This document shows, piece by piece, positions 8,071-16,700 of a stretch of DNA of 41,322 nt. Numbering within the stretch: position 1 is the first letter of the stretch; each line of letters starts with the position of its first letter. Position numbers and translations under genes: made by a program. The notes beneath the pieces were generated by a model. The model was not told where the DNA came from and did no database searches. It was given only the letters and a program-made list of their open reading frames with translations. Source of the DNA: Thermohalobaculum sp039187815 (GTDB lineage Bacteria > Pseudomonadota > Alphaproteobacteria > Rhodobacterales > Rhodobacteraceae); the NCBI GenBank assembly GCA_039187815.1, contig JBCCZI010000023.1:1-41322 (forward strand). The letters are read 5' to 3'.

Positions 8071-8775
8071 CTAGAAGCGCTCGACCCAGGGGCGAAGCTC
8101 GATCTCCCATGCCCAGGTGCTGCGGTCCTGTTCGAGGAAATGCCAATAGCTACGGGCGATTGCATCCGGATCCAGCATCGAGTCGGGGCGATCGGCGGGA
8201 TCGATGCGCTCGGGACGCGCCGGATTGCGGATGCCCCCATCAATCACGAAATGGCCGATATGTACGCCCTTTGGATGGAGCTCCCGCGCCATCGACTGCG
8301 CAAGGCCCCGCAAGGCAAACTTGCCCATGGCAAAGGGCGCCGATTGCGGATAGCCCTTCACCCCGGCCGAGGCCCCGGTGAAGAGGATCGCGCCATGGCC
8401 CGCCTCGACCATCCGTTGGGCCGCTTGTTGTGCGGCATAAAATGCGCCGAGCGCTGTAACCGTAACGGCGTTTGCCACCGCGGCCGTATCCAGATCGGTG
8501 ACCGGTCCGCGCACGCGAGCCGAGGGATTGTAGACCAACACATTCGGCGCTCCGGTCGGATCCAACGCGGCAAACAGGGCGGCAACGGCGCTGGCATCGG
8601 CGGCATCGCAGGTGTGCAGGCTGGCCCCGGTCTCCTCGGCCAAGGCGCCAAGATCCGCCGTCGATCGCGCTGCTAGCGCTACGCTCAACCCTTTGGCCGC
8701 GAAGAGCCGGGCCAAGCTGGCCGACAAACCGCTGCCCGCCCCGATGATCAGCGCGCGCGCAAAGCGTGGTGTCAT
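8071..8775 (-). CDS. SDR-fold protein with Phe replacing the catalytic Tyr (SDR_c10-like)
   Basis: 234 residues from the ATG at 8775, which has GGGAGGA upstream. The Rossmann start is ALIIGAGSGLSASLARLF, a non-standard glycine motif; NPSARVRGPV replaces the usual NNAG. At the active site FTGASAGVKG keeps the serine, but SAPFAMGKFAL has Phe where Tyr of YxxxK should be, while keeping Lys. This combination is known for the SDR_c10 subgroup. Without the tyrosine, ordinary ketone/alcohol chemistry is doubtful, so it may bind a dinucleotide or catalyse something else. The open frame extends on to 10188 but that extension is antisense to other genes. Substrate unknown. Confidence 0.8.
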   Translation of the reverse strand: MTPRFARALIIGAGSGLSASLARLFAAKGLSVALAARSTADLGALAEETGASLHTCDAADASAVAALFAALDPTGAPNVLVYNPSARVRGPVTDLDTAAVANAVTVTALGAFYAAQQAAQRMVEAGHGAILFTGASAGVKGYPQSAPFAMGKFALRGLAQSMARELHPKGVHIGHFVIDGGIRNPARPERIDPADRPDSMLDPDAIARSYWHFLEQDRSTWAWEIELRPWVERF

Positions 8776-8889
8776 GCGATCCTCCCGATTGGTGCGGCTG
8801 CGAGATGCAAAGGCCAAAACCCTTGGCGGCGACCGCTCGACTATGCTGTACCATAGCGCAGCACACGCAACCAATCGCACGAGGCGCCC

Positions 8890-9759
8890 ATGACGACCGT
8901 GTACACAACCCAGGCACTGCGTATCACCGGGGTGAATGCGGTGCAAAGCACCTTCGAGGGCTTGGTGCCGCTGCGCATCAGCACCGACGACATAACTTTC
9001 CTGATTCAAGAGGACGGGCCGAGCAACCTGTTCAACGACACGTTCCAGGTTGGCACTGAGGAGTTCGTGATAGGCGCGGTCTCGGCTCGTCAGTTCCTTT
9101 TCATCGATGGCGTTTCCTTCAACGAGGCGATCTACCTCCTGTTTGAAGTCGGTGAGAGCGATGAGGCCTTTGCCGTCCTGTCCGAGGGTGTTCCATTGCC
9201 GACGCCACCGGCCGGAGCCGATGTCGATGCCTTCTTGCAAAGCATTTCGGCGAATGAGGTGGATCTTGGCAATATCCTGGATAGCCCCTACCGCGAGGGC
9301 GAGTTCTTCGAGTTCGCTGATATTCAGGGGCTGACTTTGGTGGGCGATGGGCTGAGCCCCAATCGCGCGAAGACGATCGCTTACGTCTACGAGGCGGGCT
9401 TGGACCGGGATGGCAACATCGATTTGCCAGGGCTCAACTTCTGGATCGATGGCGCCGAAAATGGCCTGACCAACCGGCAGATCGCGCAAGCTTTCCTTGA
9501 CAGCTTTGAGTTCGAAGAGAGCTTTGGCGACCCGGACACGCTGAACGATTTCAGTTTTGTCACAGTGCTTTATGAGAACGTGCTTGATCGGACGGCAGAT
9601 AATGCGGGGCGGAATTTTTGGCTCTCGGTGCTGGATGATCCGGACGTGGATCGGGCGGATTTGCTGCTGGCCTTCGCCCGCAGCACCGAGAACGTGAACG
9701 CCTCGGCCTTTGTCGACACGTTGGTCGAGAGCGATCCGGGCATTTGGACATTTGGCTGA
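8890..9759 (+). CDS. DUF4214 domain protein, probable exported acidic protein
   Basis: 289 acidic residues with no signal peptide and no RTX repeats. Residues 1-110 are beta-rich and unrecognised (MTTVYTTQALRITGVNAVQS, then FEVGESDEAFAVLSEGV). From about residue 155 the sequence follows DUF4214: LSPNRAKTIAYVYEAGLDRD, LPGLNFWIDG, then a second unit VTVLYENVLDRTADNAGRNF and DRADLLLAFA. The end, DPGIWTFG, resembles the end of the RTX/DUF4214 protein encoded at 4417-6390, which is the only paralogue in the window. DUF4214 is commonly found on type I secreted proteins and S-layer-like proteins. The start codon has GAGG 6 nt upstream. Function unknown; surface or secreted role is inference. Confidence 0.7.
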   Translation: MTTVYTTQALRITGVNAVQSTFEGLVPLRISTDDITFLIQEDGPSNLFNDTFQVGTEEFVIGAVSARQFLFIDGVSFNEAIYLLFEVGESDEAFAVLSEGVPLPTPPAGADVDAFLQSISANEVDLGNILDSPYREGEFFEFADIQGLTLVGDGLSPNRAKTIAYVYEAGLDRDGNIDLPGLNFWIDGAENGLTNRQIAQAFLDSFEFEESFGDPDTLNDFSFVTVLYENVLDRTADNAGRNFWLSVLDDPDVDRADLLLAFARSTENVNASAFVDTLVESDPGIWTFG

Positions 9760-9772
9760 TCGGGGCGCGGGA

Positions 9773-10465
9773 ATGCCATCCACGATCGTGATCACCGGTG
9801 CCAATCGGGGGATCGGCCTCGAGCTGGCGCGCCAAGCCTTGGCCAGGGGCGACCGGGTGGTGGCGACCGCGCGCCGGCCCGAGGCAGCGGGCGAGCTCGC
9901 CGCCTTGGTGAAGGGACCGGGGGAGCTCAGCGTCGCGCCTCTCGATGTCACGGACCCTGCCAGCGCGTCCGCGTTGGCGGCGCAGATCACCGGGCCGATC
10001 GATCTGTTGGTCTGCAATGCCGGGCAATTCTTGGCGCGCGGCGGGGTCGATGATCCTGCCCACACCGCCGCGGCCTGGCAGAGCTGTCTGATGACCAATA
10101 TCGCCGGACCGTTCTTCACGGTGCGTGCTTTGTTGCCGGGGCTGAGCGCGGCCGAGGCGGGCAAGATTGCCATCATCTCCTCGATCATGGGCTCAAGCGG
10201 GCGGGCACCGGGCGGGTCGTATATCTACCGTGCCTCCAAGGCGGCGGCGACGAACCTGGCCAAGAACCTCGCCGCCGAACTGGCGCCCCAAAGGATTGCC
10301 GTCGGTGCCTATCACCCGGGCTGGGTGCGCACCGATATGGGCGGCGGCTCGGCCGATCTCTCGGTCGAGGAGAGCGCGGCCGGGCTGCTCAAACGCTTCG
10401 ACGCCCTGGGGCCGGAGACCACGGGTGTCTTCGAGGACTACAGCGGCGCTCCGATGCCGCTCTGA
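9773..10465 (+). CDS. Short-chain dehydrogenase/reductase (sniffer/C-factor-like)
   Basis: 230 residues from the ATG at 9773, 13 bp after the DUF4214 stop; the frame upstream of it is antisense-like and unconserved. Canonical motifs are all present: ITGANRGIGLELAR (cofactor binding, with Arg favouring NADPH), NAG after LVC, SSIMGSS with the catalytic serine, and YRASK giving the Tyr-x-x-x-Lys pair. This is the pattern of carbonyl reductases related to Drosophila sniffer and Myxococcus CsgA. The substrate is not evident. In contrast to the SDR encoded at 8071-8775, its active site is complete. Convergent with the class II aldolase gene, 11 bp apart. Confidence 0.88.
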   Translation: MPSTIVITGANRGIGLELARQALARGDRVVATARRPEAAGELAALVKGPGELSVAPLDVTDPASASALAAQITGPIDLLVCNAGQFLARGGVDDPAHTAAAWQSCLMTNIAGPFFTVRALLPGLSAAEAGKIAIISSIMGSSGRAPGGSYIYRASKAAATNLAKNLAAELAPQRIAVGAYHPGWVRTDMGGGSADLSVEESAAGLLKRFDALGPETTGVFEDYSGAPMPL

Positions 10466-10476
10466 CCGCCGGGCCC

Positions 10477-11235
10477 TCAGCTCGCGTAGTCGCAGCCCTC
10501 CGCATCCAGGATCGCCCGGATCTCGCGGAGATGGTCGTCGCTCACATCGCCATAGTCGTTGAGCTGCTCGAACGTCTTTTGCGCGACACTGTCCGAGAGC
10601 ATGTTGAGCGGTTTGCCGGTCCACAGAGCCTGGATGTAATTCTTGCAGGCCCGCTCGAAATAATACATCCGATCAAAGGCTTCGCCGACAGTGCGGCCAA
10701 TTGTCATGATCCCGTGATTGCCCATGATCAGCACGGTCTTGAGCGGATCGGCCAACAGCGCGCAGGTGCGCTCGGCCTCCTCCTCAAATGCCAAGCCGTC
10801 ATAGCCCATGTCGATCGCCTGGGCGCCAAAGAAGGCCGCCGCGGTCTGATTGATCGGCGGAAGCTTTGGATCCGCGAGACAGGCCAGAACAGTGCCGAAG
10901 GGCGGGTGCAGGTGCACCGCACAGCGCGCGTGGGGGCAGAGCCGGTGCACAGCGCCGTGCAGGCCCCAGGCCGTCGGATCGGGCGCATCGGGCCGATCCA
11001 TGGTGCTGGGGTCATTGGCATCGAGCAGCAAGAGCTCGGAGGCGCGGATTCGCTCGAAATGCCGGTTCTTGGGATTGATCAGGAACTGGCTGCCATCGTC
11101 GTTCACCGCCAAGGAAAAATGGTTGGCGATACCCTCGTGGAAATCCAGCCGAGCGCTCCAGCGGAAGGCGGCGGCGAGATCGGCCCGCTCCTCGGTGAGC
11201 GGGCTCGCGAGGGGAAGGCTCTCGGCTAGGCTCAT
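10477..11235 (-). CDS. Class II aldolase/adducin family protein
   Basis: 252 residues, start at the ATG with AAGGAG 8 nt upstream. Typical sequence includes FHEGIANHFSLAV, CAVHLHPPFGTVLACL with two of the zinc histidines, and VLIMGNHGIMTIGRTVGEAF with the third. The family covers L-fuculose-phosphate and ribulose-phosphate aldolases and epimerases, decarboxylases and adducin-like proteins. The catalytic glutamate and C-terminal region are not clear enough to pick a substrate. It stands alone between a convergent SDR and the divergent signalling block, with no sugar kinase or isomerase beside it. Confidence 0.85.
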   Translation of the reverse strand: MSLAESLPLASPLTEERADLAAAFRWSARLDFHEGIANHFSLAVNDDGSQFLINPKNRHFERIRASELLLLDANDPSTMDRPDAPDPTAWGLHGAVHRLCPHARCAVHLHPPFGTVLACLADPKLPPINQTAAAFFGAQAIDMGYDGLAFEEEAERTCALLADPLKTVLIMGNHGIMTIGRTVGEAFDRMYYFERACKNYIQALWTGKPLNMLSDSVAQKTFEQLNDYGDVSDDHLREIRAILDAEGCDYAS

Positions 11236-11297
11236 GGCAACACTCCTTATGTTTGCCGCGAGCTTGCGCGCGCCCCGGCCATAGTCAAGAGGGTACA

Positions 11298-11327
11298 TTG
11301 GTGGTTGGAATCTCGGCGTGATAAGAT
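11298..11327 (+). promoter_or_regulatory. Weak candidate promoter for the Hpt gene
   Basis: TTGGTG (11298-11303) and TAAGAT (11322-11327) with an 18-bp spacer, about 57 bp before the ATG at 11385. Pattern match only. Confidence 0.25.
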
Positions 11328-11384
11328 CCGCGTAACTGAGACCGCGATATATTGGAACAACTTGTAAATCGAAGAGGTTGCCGA

Positions 11385-11789
11385 ATGTACGGACAGAGCC
11401 AAGGGGTCGTGCCGGCCGAGGATGGAGCCGAGACCGACACTGCCAAACCAATCCTCGACCATGAAATGGTCGGCGAATTGGTCGAGGATTATGGGGCGGA
11501 CATGCTGGACGAGCTCCGCATGAGCCTGAAATCAGAGGGCACACAATTGGTGGACGCCCTGATGGTCGACGCGCAGGAGAGCAACGCCCAGGACGCGGCC
11601 GCGCATCTGCACGCCATTCGCGGAGCGGGGTTGAGTGTCGGGTGCGCGACGCTCGGCGCGTTTTGTCAGCGCTTGGAGGTTGCCGCCAAGGGCGGTGTGG
11701 CGCCGTCGGCCGACGATGTGGCCGAGCTGTCGTCGCTGCTCGAGCAGTCGGTGGTCGCATTGGGCGAGGCGGTTTCGGCCGCCCGCTGA
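11385..11789 (+). CDS. Hpt domain phosphotransfer protein
   Basis: 134 residues; the ATG at 11385 has GAGG about 7 nt upstream. The protein is one helical Hpt bundle: AAAHLHAIRGAGLSVG carries the phospho-accepting histidine (His76) in the H-x-x-[RK]-G context, followed by LGAFCQRLE as in other Hpt proteins. A flexible acidic segment (residues 8-24) precedes it. Hpt proteins carry phosphate from the receiver domain of a hybrid kinase to the receiver of an output regulator. Both partners are encoded within 5 kb here: the hybrid kinase at 13702 and the REC-PP2C protein at 13039. Its last 124 bp overlap the 3' end of that phosphatase gene on the other strand. Confidence 0.85.
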   Translation: MYGQSQGVVPAEDGAETDTAKPILDHEMVGELVEDYGADMLDELRMSLKSEGTQLVDALMVDAQESNAQDAAAHLHAIRGAGLSVGCATLGAFCQRLEVAAKGGVAPSADDVAELSSLLEQSVVALGEAVSAAR

Positions 11790-13039
11790 GCCGTATCGGG
11801 GCGCTCTAGCAGCAAGGCGGAGACGTCGTCGTCGAAGAGCGCCCCCGACGTCCGGTCCCGTACCTCTTTGACCAGGGCCGGCAACACCTCTCCCACCTCA
11901 CGATCCGCAAGCGCGGTGAGCATGTCGGTCAGCCCTTCGAGGCCGATCATCCCGTTCTCCGGATGCTCCGCCTCGCTGAGGCCATCTGAGTGCAGCAGCA
12001 CCCGGTCCCCGATGCCAAGCTCAAACGGGGTGGAGTTGTAGGGAATGCCCTGAAGCAAGCCAACCGGTGGCCCGCCGGCCTGCAGCAATTCGATCTCACC
12101 ATCCTTGCGTTGCAGGATCGGCGGCAGATGGCCGGCGCGGCAATAGCGTCCCTCACCGGTCTCGAGGTCGAGCACCAGCATGACCATCGTGAAGTAGAGC
12201 TCGTGCTCCTTCGAGATCACGAAACGCTCATTGAGGTCACAGACAATGTCGGCCGGATCGCGCACTTCAAAGGAGCCGTCATCGGCCTCGGTGAAGGCGA
12301 AGCGGCTGCGATCCTCGGATTTCGACAAGAGCTGCGCGAGGTTGGCGGCCCGAAGCGCTGGCGCGACACCGTGCCCCGCCACGTCGATCGAAAAGAAGCC
12401 GATAGCCCGGGTGCCGATCGGGAAATAGCCGATCAGATCCCCGCCCACATGGTGCGCGGCTTGGAAGACTGCGGCGATGGGGGTCCCGTTGCAGGTGGCA
12501 TAGAGCGGCGGCGCGGTCTCGCGCTGGAGCATGCTGGCCAGACGCAGATCCCGCTCGATCTGGGCCTGGGCGGTTTCCAAATCGTCGCAGGTCTTTTTCA
12601 GCTCGGCCTTTTGTGCGAGTAGGCGGGCTTGTGCCGCCACCAGCCGTTCTCCGACCGAGAGCCGGGCGATCAGCTCGGTCTCATTCACCGGTTTGCTGAG
12701 GAAATCATCGGCGCCGGCGGTCAAGCCCTCGGCCACCGCCTCACCCTCGGAGCGGGCGGTCAACAGGATGAAATAGGTGTAGCGATCGCTCTCGGTGCGC
12801 TCGGCGCGCAGCTTGGTGCAGAGCTCGGGGCCCGTGAGTTTGGGCATCATCCAGTCGCTCAGCACAAGGCTGATCGGGTTTGCCTGCAAAATCTTGAGCG
12901 CTTGCTGACCATCAGAGGCCTCGAGCACCGAATAGCCATTCCGGTTCAGAAGGCTCCGCAGCAGCAGCCGCTGCATACCGGAATCGTCGACGACCAGGAT
13001 CGTCTTCTCATCCACCGCTAAAGTTTGGCTCTCGCCCAC
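11666..13039 (-). CDS. Response regulator with PP2C (SpoIIE/RsbU-type) phosphatase output
   Basis: 457 residues from a GTG at 13039 with a GAGGGGG upstream; upstream frame is unconserved. Residues 12-130 are a receiver: VVDD acidic pair (18-19), Asp62 phospho-site in LSDWMMPKL, Lys in FLSKPV. A helical linker (about 135-180) joins a PP2C domain with metal-binding aspartates in VGGDLIGYF, SIDVAGHGVAPAL, LLHSDGLSEAEH and FDDDVSALLL. Such proteins dephosphorylate STAS anti-anti-sigma factors when the receiver is phosphorylated. The layout equals Pseudomonas HsbR without its HATPase part, which is encoded separately and divergently at 13239. The final ~42 residues are Ser/Thr/Ala-rich and antisense to the Hpt gene, so may be disordered. 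Confidence 0.88.
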   Translation of the reverse strand: MGESQTLAVDEKTILVVDDSGMQRLLLRSLLNRNGYSVLEASDGQQALKILQANPISLVLSDWMMPKLTGPELCTKLRAERTESDRYTYFILLTARSEGEAVAEGLTAGADDFLSKPVNETELIARLSVGERLVAAQARLLAQKAELKKTCDDLETAQAQIERDLRLASMLQRETAPPLYATCNGTPIAAVFQAAHHVGGDLIGYFPIGTRAIGFFSIDVAGHGVAPALRAANLAQLLSKSEDRSRFAFTEADDGSFEVRDPADIVCDLNERFVISKEHELYFTMVMLVLDLETGEGRYCRAGHLPPILQRKDGEIELLQAGGPPVGLLQGIPYNSTPFELGIGDRVLLHSDGLSEAEHPENGMIGLEGLTDMLTALADREVGEVLPALVKEVRDRTSGALFDDDVSALLLERPDTAQRAAETASPNATTDCSSSDDSSATSSADGATPPLAATSKR

Positions 13040-13238
13040 GGAATCGGCCCCCTCACGCCGGTATTTGCACACGAATGAAATCGTCCAAGCGTGCTTAAGG
13101 TTCGGTGAAGGCGCCCACGTTCTGGTTTTGCGAATTGGTAACCGTTCCCACGCTATCCGCTTTTCCAAGCTGATCCGGAAGCCGGACAGACCGGCCGCGT
13201 TGTTCGAATTCGACGCCAGACGTGAGGAAAGGACTGCC

Positions 13239-13712
13239 GTGGGACCCGAGTCGAATGAGGACTGCAGGACCGCCAGCCTCACCAGTGATCCAGCCGATGT
13301 GGCGCCGGCCATCGACGCGCTGATGGGACCGCTGGGGAACCAAGACCCGCTGGGCCGATTGCCCGCCGCAGCCGCAGATGATCTGAGGCTGGCCCTGACC
13401 GAAGTGCTGAACAATTGCATCCTTCACGGGTATGAGGATCAACGCGGCCGTCCGATCGAGATGGCGCTGCGGGTCACGCCGTCCGGGGTCGCGCTGAATG
13501 TCGCCGACCAGGGCCGGACCCCGCCCGAATCGCTCCTGGTCGATCAGGCCGATGCGTTCGATCCGCTGGCCCTGTTCGATGACAAAGGATCGGAGGCCAT
13601 GGCCGAGAGCGGGCGCGGCTGGGCCATGATCCGGATGCTGACCGACGGGCTCTCGCTCGAGCAGCGCGATGGATGGAACATCCTGACCATGGAGAAGACG
13701 GTTGGAGCGTGA
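13239..13712 (+). CDS. RsbW-type anti-sigma factor / HATPase_c_2 serine kinase
   Basis: 157 residues from the GTG at 13239, which has GAGGAAAGGA upstream. A longer open frame to 13065 is rejected because the added part resembles nothing and the ribosome site fits the GTG. The GHKL fold is evident: N box DLRLALTEVLNNCILHGY, G1 box VADQGRTP, G2 box SGRGWAMIRML and a closing strand WNILTMEK. RsbW-like proteins bind a sigma factor or another target and phosphorylate a STAS partner on serine. No STAS gene and no sigma factor gene are visible in the window. Its 3' end overlaps the hybrid kinase start by 11 bp, so the two are translationally coupled. Confidence 0.85.
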   Translation: MGPESNEDCRTASLTSDPADVAPAIDALMGPLGNQDPLGRLPAAAADDLRLALTEVLNNCILHGYEDQRGRPIEMALRVTPSGVALNVADQGRTPPESLLVDQADAFDPLALFDDKGSEAMAESGRGWAMIRMLTDGLSLEQRDGWNILTMEKTVGA

Positions 13713-16700
13713 CCGTGCCAGCGCCGGTTTGAGCAGGGGAGTGGCTCGCGAGGTTCCGCCCGAGCAGACGGGCCGTCTCGCGCGACGGTTGCGGATCCTG
13801 TATCTAACCGGCCTGACGCTGATCGCCGGTCTCGCGGTCGCGATCTTCGTCATCAGCCAAGAGAAACATGACCTGCATGGCACAGCGGTCGAAGCGATCG
13901 GGCTGAGCGCGGGCCAGCCTTATCTGGTGGACCGGATCGGCGTGTTGACGGTCGAGATCCTCGATGCCGAGCCATCGGAACGGTCAGCCCTGCTGGTCGA
14001 GCTGTCCGAGCGCGCGGACAAGTTGGAACAGGACCGCCAGGCGCTCCTGGACATTGTCGATGCATCGGCTCCGGCCGATCTGCTGGAGCTGACTGTCGGA
14101 CCGCTCGGCACCGACATCGCGCTAAAGCGCATCGGTGCGGTGGTCGCGCGGTTCCTGGACAACCAGGACCCGGCGGTCGCGGCCGAGATCTGGCCAGTCG
14201 AAACCCGGTTTCTCACGCAGCTCGAGCGATCGGCTCAGCTGCACCAGAGATGGGCGACCGCGCGGATGGACCAGATGGGCATGCTGCAGCGCGGCCTTGC
14301 CATGGTTCTGATGCTGTTCCTGATCCTCGAGGTTCTGCTGATCTTCCGGCCGATGGAGCGCACCATCACCCAATCGGCCAAGCGATTGACCGAGATCTTC
14401 TCTGTCATGAGCCAGGGCGTTCTGGTCACCGATGCCAGCGAGACGGTCGTGTTCAGCAACCGCCGTTTGCGCGAGGTGCTCGAACTGCCGGAGAGCTGGG
14501 TGCCCGAGGGACAGAAAATCTCTGACGTGATCGGCATGTTCGCGAATCGCGGCGACTATGGTCCGCGCCTGCTGCCGGGTGCCGAGTTCACGCCCGAACT
14601 CTACATGAGCGGAGACTTCGAGGGCATCTATCACGAGACCGAGTCGGGTCGGACCGTGTCGGTCGCAACGACACAGCGCCGCGGTGGTGGCTGGGTCTTC
14701 TCCTTCACCGACATGACAGGCCAAAAGGAGCAGGCGCGCATCCTGGCGGCGGCCGAGCGCTCCGCCGCGGCCAACGCGGCCGAGGCCAACCGCCTCGCTA
14801 TCGTCGCGCGGCACACCTTGGACCTCATCCTGCTCATGCAACCCGATGGCCGGATCTCTTGGGCCAATGACGCGTTCCTGCGGTTCACTGGCTTTGGGCA
14901 AGAGGATGTTGAGGGAAGCACCCTCGACATTTTGTTCGGTGCCGCCAGCGACCCCGAGACCTGCACTGGCATTCTCGAAGCCATCGCCGAACAAGACTCC
15001 GCGGCCTGTGAGATCATGCTCTACCGCGCCAATGCGCGTGGGTATTGGGCGGATCTGACGCTCAGCCCGGTGCACTCCGACGGCAAACTCACGCACTTCA
15101 TCTGTGCGGTGCGCGACAGCACCCATCGCAAGCGCATCCAGGAGCAGCTCGCGGCCTCTGAAGCTCAGGCGATCGAGCTCGCCAAGCGCGCCGAGGCGGC
15201 CAGCAATGCGAAATCGGCCTTTGTCGCCAGCATGAGCCACGAGATCCGGACCCCGATGAACGGCATTATCGGTATGTCGGATCTGCTGTCCGAGACCGAT
15301 CTCACCACTGACCAGCAGCTCTATTGCGACACGATCAAGCATTCGGGCGAAGCCCTGCTGATGATCGTCAACGACGTGCTCGATTTCGCCAAGATTGAGT
15401 CGGGCAAGCTCGAGATCACGCCCGTGGCGTTCGATCTCCGGGCGCTGGTAGAGGATGTTGTGCTGCTGTTTTCGGCCCGGGCGGTGCAGCGGGGCATTGC
15501 GCTCGGCCACAGCTATCAGCCATCCTTGCCCACGGGCTTCCTCGCTGATGAGGGACGGATCCGCCAGATCCTCATCAACCTGGTCAGCAACGCGGTCAAG
15601 TTCACCGATCAAGGCAGCGTGCAGATGACCGTCGATGGGCACACCGAGGCGGGTCGCGCGATCGTCCAGGTCTCGGTCAAGGACACGGGCATCGGCATTC
15701 CATCGGATGCGCTGAACGACATCTTTGCCGACTTTGTCCAGGCAGATCAGGGCGTTCGGCGGAAATTCGAAGGAACCGGTCTCGGCCTCGCTATCACCAA
15801 ACGGCTGATCGACGCCATGGGCGGCGAGGTTTGGGTCGAGTCGGTGCAGGGCGAGGGGGCGACCTTCCACCTGCGCTTGCCCTTGCCGCTCGAACCCGAT
15901 GCCGCCCGCGCGATGCCGGCGATCCCGACGCTCGAGCCCGGCGCCACGGCCTTCATCGCTGAGGACTTCGATGCAGACCGTCGGATGCTCGCCGGTTCGA
16001 CCGCCCATTTCGGCTTCAAGGTGACGGATGCCGCGACCACTGAGCATGCGCTCGAAAGTCTTGGGGCCATGGCTGGAGGGAAGGGCCCGACGCTCGCCCT
16101 CATCGATTCGAGCCTGTGCCGCGAGGGAGAGGATCTGGTTGGCATCATCGCCTCGCGCCATCCGGACTGTGTCACGGTGCTGTTGCTTGAGGTCGATACG
16201 GAGCCGGGCGAACTCAACATCTCGCAGCCCACGCTGAACTTGCGCAAGCCGCTGCGCCTTGGTGCGCTGGCCACGGCCATCGGCGAAGGATTGGTCGCGA
16301 AGGGGCATGCCAAGCTGCAAACTGTGACAACAGCGCGTGACATGCCCGAAATCCCCGGCGTCGAGGCCGAAGGCGATCCGGAAAGCGCCCTAGGCCTGCG
16401 CATTCTGATCGCCGAGGACAACCGCACCAACCAGCTGGTGCTGCGAAAGATGTTGGCCGAAGAGGACTGCGTCTTGGCCTTTGCCGGCAACGGGTACGAA
16501 GCGCTTCAGCTCAGCGACACGTTCGGGCCGGATCTGATCTTCATGGACATCTCCATGCCGGAGATGGACGGCTATGAGGCCACCCGAATGATCCGGGCGC
16601 GTGAGCATGAGATCAACCGGCCGCCGGTGCCGATTGTTGCGCTCACCGCCAACGCCATGAGCGGCGACCGCGAGAAATGCCTCGAGGTGGGCATGAACAA

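Noticed and set aside
8776..10188. N-terminal extension of the minus-strand SDR frame and its upstream part
   Set aside because: Antisense to the DUF4214 and second SDR genes; the true SDR start with a strong ribosome site is at 8775.
11354..11379. GGAAC-N17-GGTT, resembling an EcfG general-stress promoter before the Hpt gene
   Set aside because: The -10 differs from CGTT and would lie 5 bp from the start codon, leaving no room for a leader or the visible ribosome site.
14122..16320. 732-residue open frame on the minus strand
   Set aside because: Wholly antisense to the hybrid kinase, whose motifs are unmistakable; composition is a high-GC shadow rich in Arg, Gly and Asp.
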